Source: Cryptomeria japonica
Taxonomy: Eukaryota > Streptophyta > Pinopsida > Cupressales > Cupressaceae
Direction of reading: 5' to 3'
Length of the DNA stretch: 60,000 bases
NCBI RefSeq assembly: GCF_030272615.1
Contig: NC_081411.1
Location: forward strand, 37,516,640-37,576,639
A program made the translations under genes and the position numbers. This document shows positions 22,370 to 31,997 of this stretch, piece by piece; position 1 is the stretch's first letter, and every line of letters starts with the position of its first letter. A model generated the notes under the pieces. The model made no database searches and was not told the DNA's origin. It was given only the letters and a program-made list of their open reading frames with translations.

Positions 22370-23445
22370 CGTTATGTGAAGTGCATGAAGGGATATGTGG
22401 TCCGCATGCTAGTGGTCCTACCTTGGCCAAGAAACTCGTCAGGACTGGATATTACTGGCCCACTATGGAAAAAGACTCATATCAGTTTGTCAAGAAATGC
22501 AAGCAATGTCAAATTCATGGAGACCTCATACATGCACTAGCGTAAGAACTACAACCACTTGCATCTCCTTGGCCCTTTTGTCAGTGGGGACTCGATCTCA
22601 TAGGCAAGATTCACCCTCCTTCTTCCAATGGTCATAAATTCATTATCACAGCCATAGAGTATTTCACAAAATGGATTGAAGCCGTGCCTCTCACACAAGT
22701 CACTGGGAAACAAATTGCTACCTTCATCCTGAACTACATCATTTGCCGGTATGGTATTCCCAATTCCATTATCACTGATAACGGGCGTCCCTTCAAAAAT
22801 CAGGATGTTTGTGAACTCTGTGATCGCTTCCATATTTCCCATCGTTTCTCCACACCATATTACCCCCAAGGTAATGGCCAAGCTGAGGCGTCTAATAAAA
22901 CAATTCTTAAAATCCTCAAAAAGACAGTCGACGACGCTAGCCGTAACTGGCATATCCAACTCAATCTTGCACTTTGGGCCTATTGTATAAGTGTCCGCAC
23001 ACCTACAGGAGCTACACCCTACTCACTTGTCTACGGCGCTGAAGCCATCTTGCCTATTGAGGTCGAGTTACCTTCTTTACGGGTCTCTTTACAAAACATC
23101 ATCAACGATGAAGATTACAGGGTCTCTCACTTACAAGAACTAGAACTACTGGATGAACAGAGACAAAATGCTTTTAATCATCTCAAGGCTTACCAACAAA
23201 GAATGAGTCGCAGCTACAATCACAGAGTCAAGCCTTGCACATTTGAGGTAGGTGACTTAGTCCTCAGAGAAAATCCTAAAAATCAGCAAGACAGAGAGAA
23301 GAAGGGCAAGTTCGAACCAAACTGGCTTGGTCTTTACATCATCACAGTAGTATATGGATCTAGGGCATATCAGCTCTCAACTACAGAAGGTGAACCTTTG
23401 GAGGATCCTATCAACAACATGCACCTTCGCAGGTTTTACACATAG
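22370..23445 (+). pseudogene. integrase domain of the Tat element
   Basis: The zinc-binding HHCC region runs from HEGICGPHASGP to KKCKQCQIHGD. The TAA at 22543 follows in place of a Gln codon. The catalytic core has WGLDLIG (Asp), SIITDNGRPF (Asp) and YPQGNGQAEASNK (Glu), a complete DDE triad. The C-terminal part has GDLVLRENPKNQQ and GLYIITVVYGSRAYQLS, the GPY/F-like region, and ends LRRFYT at a TAG stop. Integrase inserts the DNA copy into the chromosome. Confidence 0.92.
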
Positions 23446-23536
23446 CTCTTTGGAATATCCTAATTCAAAAATACAAAAAAATCAAAAAATTCAAAAATAC
23501 AAAAAAAAATTGTAAAAAACAAAAAAATCGTTACTT

Positions 23537-23685
23537 GGTGAAAACCTGGCAAACAGGCGCCTTGTGACACAAAAAAATTAAAAAATCAAAAAAGTAAAGA
23601 GAAATAATTTCGTCCAACAGTGAAAACCACTTCGGTGGCGCCCTGGGCAAGTACCATGGTGAAAACTGGGTCACCAGCGCCATGT
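23537..23685 (+). other. conserved post-pol block with GTGAAAAC...GCGCC repeats
   Basis: About 90 bases after the pol stop the pattern GTGAAAACC...GGCGCC occurs three times (near 23539, 23619 and 23661), with CTGGGCAAGTACCATGGTG between. The minus-strand element at 48258-48320 carries the same sequences, including AAAACCTGGCAAACAGGCG and GGGCAAGTACCATG. The meaning is unknown. The surrounding sequence is A-rich with CAAAAAA runs. Confidence 0.7.
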
Positions 23686-23689
23686 GTAG

Positions 23690-25164
23690 AGACATTGCTC
23701 CTCCCTCCTTCAAGATTCTCTTTCATTCTCTTCACTTTGCACACACTCACAACCTATTCACTCACAATAAACTTACCCATTCCCATCATGGCTTGTTATT
23801 GATCTACCCAAGATTGGTTAGCCATTCATAATAAACCTCCCTTTCCATCCATTATAAGTCAGATCCTATCTGTGGCTAAGGCAATTCCTACGTCTAGTGA
23901 TGGGTGTGGAACTGAGAACATCACATGTTTCGAAGAGTGCAGTTTCTTCCAGCTTCCTTCAGTCTATTTGCGCACAATCTGCAATAAAGCAACATTTGCA
24001 TCGCAGATCCGTAATAAAGTTTCGTCTTCTCCGCAATAAAGTATCAGTTTCATGGATTCAATCAGTTTCAGATGAGACACAACAACAACAATGGGCTTCA
24101 ACAAATCAAATCTTTCAACAGACTCAGACAACATATGGTTCAGTGTTAATCTATCCTTTTTGTGAAAGTAAACATTGTGACCACAATCAAATAAGACTTA
24201 TACAAGTGACAAGAGACACTAAACTTGAGGACTACAGTGGATGTTGGTGTTGAGTCTTGGTTTTCTTTTTGATTTCATCTTTTTGGTGACATGTCTTTTA
24301 GCTTTTCCAGGATGTCTCTGATTAGAGAGTCTATCTCCAGGATGTCTTTGACTAGAAAGGCGAGGATGGGGTATCGTCACCTATTTGCATTTGTTGTCTG
24401 TGGATTGTCTCTTAGTAATGCTATGACTTGTCCAAGGATATGAGGACACTGTGAGTCTAGTATGAATTGGGGCATTCCTTGTTTGTGACTGTCTTATCTC
24501 CATGCAAGCGGGTACAATGACTTTCCGGGTCGAACATATGCCTCGATTGTCATAACCTATTTTGCCATAATAAAGCTCAATGATGATAATGCACAAGAAG
24601 CTCTTTCACTTTCATATCTTCTGTCTTTCATTCCCCTTTCTTGATTGACTTCCATCATCCCTCTCGAGTCCGCGTAGCTTGCTATCACATGACTGAGTAT
24701 AATGACACACCAAAAATATTTGCATTTCATGTAGTTTGCACCTGCATTACCACATATAAGCATTTCATACATACATATAGATATCACAACTGCAGCACAT
24801 CCTGCATACAACACATGTTAGCACATCTTACATTTTCATCATGTAAATAATCATTTGCATCATCATATTCATTTGCATTACATACATTCACATTTGCATC
24901 ATACATCACATATAAAACATAAAAGAACAAAAATACATATTTGCATCCATATCATAAGCATTACACAAAACATGCATCACATAAGAACATCTCATCACAT
25001 AAGGTACACATGCATATAGCTCCCGCAAAAATGAATCATCTCATATATAATCAAATATGTCATGATACAATGATGTCAAAAGAATCATATGGCTACAAAA
25101 TCACCCGTAGGTGTCTACAATACAAAAATGGTACAAATACTGATACAAGGGGAGCCCTCTATGG
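23690..25164. other. Tat post-pol region, no gene recognised
   Basis: Only short frames are present. A CCAGGATGTCT repeat occurs twice (about 24308 and 24338), and a CATTTGCAT/CATACATATA-rich stretch spans 24710-25020. It lies between pol and the 3' end of the antisense frame. Confidence 0.5.
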
Positions 25165-27090
25165 CTATGATGAACTCCCTCCCTCGGAGCCGCCTGGCCT
25201 CGACGGAGTCTGAGCTCTAGAGGGACCTGCTCCAGGATCACCCTGCCTGTCTGGTGGTGGTGGAGGACCCATGACCCCACCACTAGATGCCTGTCTCCTC
25301 CGGCTCCCTCCCATAGCCGTCGCTGTCCGCGATGGTCTATGGAAGCTCCTCGCCCGCTGATCTGCTGGCATGGCACCATAATATAGGTCCCTCCAGTAGG
25401 CGGTCTCCTCTTCGACTCGCAAGACATAGGCGTAGCCTGCTCCTGCATCCTCCGTCGCCTGCCTCCCTGCCCTCAGCGCTGTCTCAGTCTCAATGTAACA
25501 CTGGATAGCCTGATCCCTCTCTCGCTCAGTGTCCCTGAGCCTTGTCCTGAGTCGGTCTCTCTCCCTCTCCAACTCCTGGATCTCATCTGCCTGGCCCTGG
25601 CAGATCTCCCTCAGCTCTAGCAGCTCATCCTCCTCTGGATCCCCACCCTCTGTCTCTGCTTGTGGCTCTCCCTCCGCGGGTGCCTGCCCCTATGCATGTC
25701 TTTGTACCTATCCTGGTGCCTGCATGGGTACCTTTCTCTGTGCATGCCTAGGTACCTGCACCTGTCTCTGACCTTGCACCTGTGCCTGTACTGGCACCTG
25801 TCCCTGCACCTATCCCTATCTCTGTCCCTATGTTGCTGGTACCTACAGGGGCAATCCACCGCAACCCCTCACCACCTGGGCCTGTCCCTCCTGTCCCCCC
25901 TCCCTCCGAGGTGCCACCCTCCTCTCCCCAACTACTCCCCTCCACCTCTGTCTGCCCCTGCCTCCATCACCCCCACCGTCATCATCGTCATCTCCTCCTG
26001 CATCTCCTTCCAGTAGCTCCCCTGGATCTGTCAGTCGAGGGAATGGATGCTCTGCCCAATAAGCTGTATACTCTACATCCATACCTGCATCCTCAATCTC
26101 TGGCCACATATCCCAGGGTAGGGGCATCATCTCTGCCAGCTGTGTGACGGCCTGATCATATGACAATAATGGCCCGAACTGCGCCTGATCCCTCACTGTG
26201 CGGGCATACATACCCGAGCCTCGTGGCATCCTCTGGATCCTGCCAAACTGTCTGCCTACCCTGTCCACCAGCTGTCTCTCCAATATGTAGGGCATCCACC
26301 CAATCAGATATCTGCTCCTGAAAGTATAAGGCAGCTCCACTGCATCATCCTCCCACTCCTCGCACCCCAGGTACGGCCTCCAGATGACTACATCAATGTC
26401 ATCTATCACACACCTCCAGTGCTCTAACCTGCCAATCCGAGGCTGTGAAGTAATCATAATATAAAGATGTACAAAGCTCTGCCCATGACCTCTGCCCCTG
26501 AAGTGTATCGGCTGTGTGATAGGCAGATGCTCGTATGCCCACACCTATAGCAGTGTCACTCCACAACCCAATCCCACTGATCCATGGTAGATGAACTGGT
26601 GAAGCTCATAATATAGGTGTGCCAAGACACATGGACCCCATGCATATCTGGTGTGCTGAGTAACCAATATCTCCAGTGCTCCTCCCCAGCCCACTGCCAA
26701 CCCCCGTGTCGCCCTGTCCAGACACAAGAACCCACTGATGGCTCCTCTGATCACAGCTGGCAAAGCTAACCCTGTCGTAGTCATGGTATCCCATGCCACA
26801 TGCCTTACTCTCATCTCTAGCCTGGGATCCTGGAACACCCGTCTCAGCGCCTCTCTGTCTCCATCTCGATCATATGGAATCAGCTCTCCATCAATCGGTA
26901 TGTGCAATATCCTGTAAACATCCTCAAGCGTCACTGTCATCTCACCCATCGGCAGATGAAACGTACAAGTCTCGGAGTGCCATCTCTCCGCCAGTGCAGT
27001 CAGCAAACCCATGTTTGCCTGAAACTCAGGCACATACAGCACGTGTCTCAATCCCATCTCCTCAATGGCAGCTCTATCCTGAAATGACAA
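25165..27090 (-). pseudogene. antisense plant mobile domain (PMD/MAIN-like) frame inside the Tat element
   Basis: A single minus-strand frame of 642 codons runs from 27090 to 25165 (the first ATG is 33 bases in, at 27057). The N-terminal part reads MGLRHVLYVPEFQANMGLLT, ALAERWHSETCTFHLPMGEM and VTLEDVYRILHIPIDG, the signature of the plant mobile domain of MAIN/MAIL1 and of TE proteins. VWAYEHLPITQP follows after a TAG at 26545. A linker of alternating Gln dipeptides is broken by six TAG codons (25843, 25828, 25816, 25810, 25708, 25690). A charged coiled coil (RERDRLRTRLRDTERERDQ) and a Gly/Pro-rich tail end the frame. All TAGs can come from CAG, and there is no frameshift. The domain's molecular role is not settled. 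In Arabidopsis the host relatives act in silencing and genome stability. Additional antisense frames between pol and the 3' LTR are known in Tat elements. Confidence 0.85.
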
Positions 27091-27202
27091 CTCCAGTCAC
27101 AATCTCTGTGTAGACAGGAATCTCTCCCATGACTCTAGCATAGGCAAATACTCATGCAGTCAAACAATCAATCATGTCAGTCATCGTGGCATTCACTGTT
27201 TA

Positions 27203-27480
27203 TCACAAAATGCTACTTGCTATCTCAATGCATATGGTTATCTATCCTAGTGAAACTCACTATTTATCACAAAGTGTTGCTATCTATCCTAGTAGTGCTC
27301 CCTGTTCATCACAAAGTACTACGTGTGTGACATTCTTTGTTCATCACAAAGTGTTACTCACATTTTGCACTCCCTGTTCATCACAAAGTGCTACTCATAC
27401 TTTGGGTACTCCTTGTTCATCACAAAGTACTCTATCTTGGTGCTCCCTGTTCATCACAAAGTGCCTTGATCTATCCTAGT
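27203..27480 (-). repeat. 34-42 bp tandem repeat upstream of the antisense frame
   Basis: CTCCCTGTTCATCACAAAGT and variants recur, with TCACAAA starting at 27203, 27267, 27309, 27344, 27381, 27420 and 27454. In antisense orientation the array lies 110-390 bases upstream of the PMD frame, where its leader or promoter would be. Confidence 0.8.
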
Positions 27481-27613
27481 CTTCCTAGAGGACCTGCTTG
27501 AGTGTATCCTCTTAGCAGCTTATCCAATCGACAACGTATGTTCATCATAGAACTGCCGATTTGACCTAGAAGACCAAAACCATGCATTTTCAAACATAAA
27601 CGCATTTTAAACT

Positions 27614-27821
27614 CACAAACACGCCTCTAGACTGCACAAGCACGCCTCGACAACACAGACGTGCCTATTTGACATAAACGTGCCTACCTTATGCACAAAC
27701 GTGACTTTGTCACATAAACATGCCTAAAAGGCACAGACGCAGCCGCATTCGATACAAATGCGGTCCCAGACGCATACACGCTTGGAACTGACACAGACGC
27801 GCCTGGCACCAACACAGACGT
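27614..27821 (-). repeat. array 3: inverted GCGTCTGTG-type motif at 20-bp period
   Basis: On + the motif reads CACAGACGCG and variants (CACAAACGTG, CATAAACGTG). Copies start at 27614, 27635, 27654, 27673, 27694, 27713, 27732, 27753, 27792 and 27813, with a weak one near 27765. Spacings are 19 or 21 (39 once). On the minus strand this is the same motif and phase as the leader arrays, so it has sense orientation with respect to the antisense PMD frame, 520-730 bases upstream of it. Confidence 0.85.
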
Positions 27822-28304
27822 GATTGCACGTTTTTGCACTTTTTTGTGCCCTATTCCTAAGCACATTTATTGCTAAACTACCATGCATTAATGACAAAAT
27901 TGAAATGCGTCAAAGTACGAGGAGGTTTGGTGGTACTTACCGGCTCTCCTGCATCTGCTGGTCTCTGAAATCGGCGAACATGGTCGAATCTGTGCACGAA
28001 AGCCATCGCTGCTGACTGCTGCTGCTCTTTTCTCGCTCTGCACTGTGATCTCGTGAGGGTGTAGATGACAATGAGGATGTCTTTTGCCCGTGATTTATCT
28101 TATAGTCTACCCTAGCCCTCGCCTTCATTTCCCGAGTCAGTATTCTTCATCCCATGACTTTGTCACTTTATCGAGTCGATCCATTCTAGCCTTTCTTTCT
28201 TATCGAGAGATTGTCTGCAATCTTTTCAGACATTTTCATTCAATCTCTCGAGGGGGCATATTATTCCCATTCTGGGGCAACTTTGTATCAGTTCATCTTA
28301 TCTT

Positions 28305-28350
28305 CTTTGAAACAATGCGACAAGCCGCATTGTCTCAAAGAGGGGCAAAA
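28305..28350 (+). other. hairpin and polypurine tract of the Tat element
   Basis: CTTTGAAACAATGCG (28305-28319) and CGCATTGTCTCAAAG (28326-28340) pair at 14 of 15 positions around a 6-base loop. The second arm runs straight into AGGGGCAAAA, directly before the 3' LTR. The 25 bases 28326-28350 are identical to the corresponding region of the minus-strand 9.8-kb element. Confidence 0.85.
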
Positions 28351-29134
28351 TGTAGACACCCAAAATTGTCATGTTTAATTAAATAAATATTTTATTTATT
28401 TAATTATCTAAGCCCAATTCTTCTATTATTTAAATAAATCCTTATTTATTTAATTAATTCATTTATCCTCTTCTAGCCTTATTTCTCATTTAAATAAATA
28501 CATTTATTTATTTAAATTATCCTTTCCTAAATTAAATAAATATTTTTATTTATTTAATTGATCCTACTTCTTCTATTAATTAAATAAATCTTTATTTATT
28601 TAATTAATTCATTAGCTTTTTCTACACATGACACATGTCATTCATCTCTTAATTCCTACACTACCTACCTCTTTCATTATTTTATTATTTCCTTTACCTA
28701 CCTTCTAATCCTAGCCGACCTCTCTTTTTACACCTCTCAATCTTAACCCTCCATTTCATATTGTGTCTTCTATTTAAGGAGATGCTTTCTTCATTGTCAA
28801 ACCCTAATCACTCATGCTAATGACTAATCTTGAAGGCTTGGCTACACTACGATCCTACTTGCAACCACATTCCGTTCTTTGTTGAGCTCTTGTGCATATA
28901 AAAATCTGAGAGCAAATATACCAAGCAAGATCAATGGAGATAGGAAGAATGGAGATCAAAACCCTATTGGACATGTGATGGTATAATCTTTGTGATTTTT
29001 AGTTATTTGCATTGTCTTAGGTAATCTTCATATGTTATGGTGGATCTTTGTTGATTGTTAGGCTAGGGTTTTGTGGTTGGATTCATTTAGCCTTTCAATA
29101 TTGTTATTATTGTTGTTCATTTTCACCATAAACA
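28351..29134 (+). repeat. 3' LTR of the Tat element
   Basis: It is 784 bp long with seven differences from the 5' LTR by eye, ends CATAAACA and is followed by GAGAC. Confidence 0.93.
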
Positions 29135-29139
29135 GAGAC

Positions 29140-29354
29140 ATATTAATTTCCTCATGTAAACCACCATTTAGAAAAGAATGTTTAACATCTAATTGATGAT
29201 TAGTCCAAATCATATTAGAATAACGAGAGTGAGATCTAAGTTTCCCAAGTTTATTTGTCTTCGAGTTGATTGTATTCAAGAAGAGTCCTGGTTGGAAAAA
29301 AGAGGAATCGGGCGAAACCATCATGATGTAGAAAATTAGGTTCTTGTTACACAT
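29140..29354 (-). pseudogene. Ty1/copia RT relic, upstream half
   Basis: On the minus strand WTNHQLDVKHSFLNGGLHEE is followed by INMS, the copia motif HQMDVKxAFLNGxLxEEIYM. The next codons are found at 11809, on the other side of the 17.3-kb insertion, which confirms that one gene was split. It is truncated upstream near 29360, where sequence in the opposite orientation begins. Confidence 0.85.
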
Positions 29355-29394
29355 ACTTCTAGAGAAAGAGGCAAATAAAGAAAAAGGAATACAG

Positions 29395-29580
29395 ACATAA
29401 TCACATTCTTCCCCAGATCCAAAGAAGAAGAAGGATTTCTCTCACATTCAGTGTTTCAAGTGTGACAAGTATGGTCACTTTGCTCAAGATTGTAAATTAA
29501 TACCTACACAACTTGCTTCTACTATGAAAATTGGAATGGGGACATCTTAGAAGGAGCCAAGCTCTAAAGTTGATTAAGAA
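29395..29580 (+). pseudogene. gag zinc-knuckle fragment
   Basis: The + strand encodes PDPKKKKDFSHIQCFKCDKY followed by GHFAQDCK, an intact CX2CX4HX4C knuckle (29452-29493). A stop follows at about 29550. It is in opposite orientation to the adjoining copia relic, so it belongs to a different element or a rearranged piece. Confidence 0.75.
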
Positions 29581-29751
29581 GGTTTCTTATTCTAAAGTTG
29601 ATTAGTTTCTTCAAAGAAGATGAATTAACATTCAGAGGGAGTTTGATAAACTAATAAAGGCAACATTAGATGAGAAGGTCAAGAGATTAGTACTAGTACT
29701 TGAAGCCTTTGTTGAGAGGGAGGCTTAGTATTAGTAATTTGTGTTATCTGC

Positions 29752-29960
29752 TATTAATGCATTTTTTCTTCGAGACAAAGAAATTTGAGATGAAAGCCCT
29801 TGTTAATGCATTTTGTCTCTGAGATAAATAAATTGGAGGTGAAAGCCCTTGTTAATGCATCTTTCTCTGGGACAAAGAAACTTGAGGTGAAATCCCTTGT
29901 TAAAGAATCTTTCTATGAGACAGAGAAATTTGAGGTGAAATCCCTTGTCCATCTCTAAGG
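29752..29960 (+). repeat. 48-bp minisatellite, about four copies
   Basis: The unit is of the form TGTTAATGCATCTTTCTCTG...GAGGTGAAATCCCT. Boundaries fall at 29801, 29850, 29898 and 29946 (49, 48, 48). The last two units are open in one frame (16-residue repeat with ETEKFEVKSLV), so the array was probably coding. Confidence 0.75.
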
Positions 29961-29974
29961 TGTAGATGTGGTTC

Positions 29975-30290
29975 TTTCCACCCTCTAGGAGTAGCCATAG
30001 TGGATGTCATGTTGAGTGACTCCATGACAACATCACATTGTGAGACTCTGTGATGATTCTCTTGTACTTGTGTTTATCCACCCCTAGGAGTAGCCATGGT
30101 GGACATCATGTTTAGAGACTCTATGATGACATCAGGTTGAGTGACTCTATGATGGGCACTTGTGCACTTGTTCCTTTCCATACATGGGAGTAGCCATGGT
30201 GGACATCATGTTGAGTGATTCCATGATGAACTATTTTTCACAAATGGGAGTAACTGATGTGGATGTCATGTTGAGAGATAGGATATGAAC
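29975..30290 (+). repeat. 100-bp tandem repeat, about 3.5 copies
   Basis: GGAGTAGCCATGGTGGACAT and following sequence recur at 29988, 30087, 30187 and, shortened, 30247. Each unit ends in GAGTGACTCCATGATG-like sequence. Confidence 0.7.
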
Positions 30291-31997
30291 TATATATATG
30301 GAAAGATACCTCCCTAGCTAAGAGTGAGTGTTGATGTTGTAGCGATAGGACATACATTTCTCCTAATCATTGTCACATCCCTTATTAACATTTTAATTAT
30401 TCATTATGATCGTTGTCAAAAATTTATCTCTTATCTAACAATTTTCTTTTATTAACCTATTCGTTGTTTTACTGAATACACTTTCTTCATTTAGTGATCA
30501 ATCGTTAAGTGTTCTCAAATCTATGTGATTAACTTAATATGCTAATAGGGTTTCTAAGTGGATCATAACCTTTGGTCAATGATCATGTTCCTAATCGAAT
30601 GTAAATTCATGTCATTTCATTGACATTGACTTGTATTCATATATATCTATCAATCAGGTCTATGCGGATGAATAAGATATAACAGTGCAAATATTATAGC
30701 CAAGTGTAGAAAAGAGGGTGCATGAATAATATACAACAATGATGATAACTGAGAGTGTGTAAATATACAATCTTTATGTAGTTCGTGATTATAAATGAGA
30801 GTGCATGGATAATCCCTATGTAGTTTGTGATATTAAATTCAAGGAAGTGGTGCAATCACCGGTTAGGAGGGACCTCAAAAAGATCAATCCAGACCGGGAA
30901 GCAAGAGTAAACACAAGGAAAGCAAGAGGATATGATGGAGGCAATGCAAAAATAAATGAATTAGATCATGAAAATTGATTACAGATAACCGGTGACATCT
31001 GAATTGCAAGGTTCGACTCTCTAGCCTGCTACATACATGATCATTTATAGAATTGGTCAACTCTAGACCTTTAAATCTTAAGATATGTTTTTTATGTTCT
31101 TCTTCATTGATTTATGATTCTTAATTGCATTGATTTATATGGTCTAGAGGGATCCAATCAGCCCAAGAAGAATCAACAATTGATAAACATGATGAAACAT
31201 GTAAAGCACTAGGTCTACCTCTACCAAAGAGATTGCTTTGAAAAATCCAAAGGAAGAAGTGTGGATGAAAGGGAAGGTTGTCCACATACGAAGGAACATT
31301 GGAATTAGCAAACTGGTGCTCTATAATCTATGCAAAGGATCCACAATATTCACCAATAGCAAATAGGTCCAAGAGGTTGTAGTGTCCTAAGGCAAAAAAT
31401 TGTCTAAGAATCTGAAATCGATAACTTGCACGGAAAATGATCCAAATCACTAATACATTTGGCCTCAAATTTCGATGAAGATTTCCGATGGACAAGGCAT
31501 ATTGTGATCAATTTTTTTTATTTTTTTTAAATGCCCAAGTTTGTCGCAATTTTGACAGTAAATGGTCATTGGAATTCTGACGAACTTGGGCATCATTATT
31601 TGAAAAAAAAAAGAAAACATGGGCTCACTTTAAAGGAAATCAAGCACCAACCGAGAGCATCATTTGCGAAAGTTGAAGTTGTTGTTGTTGCCTCCCCCCC
31701 CCCGCACTCATTAGCGATCTCTCCACAACCACACGATCCTCATGTAAGGTTTTTTTTGCAACCAATTTACTATGTTCTTCTCTATTGTCTAATAAACATC
31801 ATCAAAAACATCATTTTTTCCCATTTTTTTTTAAATTTTTATAGATGAGTTCTAACTAGAAGGGGTTAGCTCCCTTACATTCTACCCTAGCAAAGACATC
31901 TTTCAATCTAATCTACTACATATATTCAGCCCTAACATAGACTTCTTTCATACTAATCTACTATATAATAGAGAATAACCCTATGAGAAAGACTAAT
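30291..31997. other. AT-rich TE debris, no gene recognised
   Basis: No domain was recognised on either strand. Features noted are a run of 9-10 C (31697), poly-A and poly-T runs, and an ACCGGT-bearing stretch (30858-30995) that looks like LTR remnant sequence. Confidence 0.4.

Larger units (their letters stand above)
15922..23445 (+). pseudogene. Tat gag-pol polyprotein frame with five premature stops
   Basis: One reading frame of 2,508 codons runs from the ATG at 15922 to the stop at 23443. I checked each junction, and no frameshift is needed. It is broken only at 17164 (TAG), 17302 (TAG), 19174 (TAG), 21061 (TGA) and 22543 (TAA). All five can derive from CAG, CAA or CGA by one C-to-T change. 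The order is gag, CCHC-like knuckle, aspartic protease, G-patch-like stretch, reverse transcriptase, RNase H, second RNase H and integrase. The product would form the virus-like particle and copy and integrate the element. The first ATG in a good context after the leader is taken as the start. Given the 0.9 % LTR divergence, the gene was probably active until recently on the element's timescale. Confidence 0.93.
11810..29134 (+). mobile_element. 17.3-kb Ty3/gypsy Tat/Ogre-type retrotransposon, nearly complete
   Basis: The two LTRs are both 784 bp (11810-12593 and 28351-29134) and differ at seven positions by my count. GAGAC flanks both ends (11805-11809 and 29135-29139). The order is a long leader of 3.3 kb, a single frame for gag-PR-RT-RH-aRNH-INT, a post-pol region with an antisense frame, a polypurine tract and the 3' LTR. 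The archaeal-type second RNase H, a G-patch-like stretch after the protease, the very long leader and the additional frame are known marks of the Tat lineage (Ogre, Retand and relatives). The insertion splits the copia reverse transcriptase between Met-Ser codons and restores that reading frame when removed. Premature stops make this copy defective. Confidence 0.93.

Noticed and set aside
25529-26147. Pro/Cys/Leu-rich frames on the + strand
   Set aside because: They are shadows of the GC-richer antisense PMD frame. The motifs are on the minus strand.
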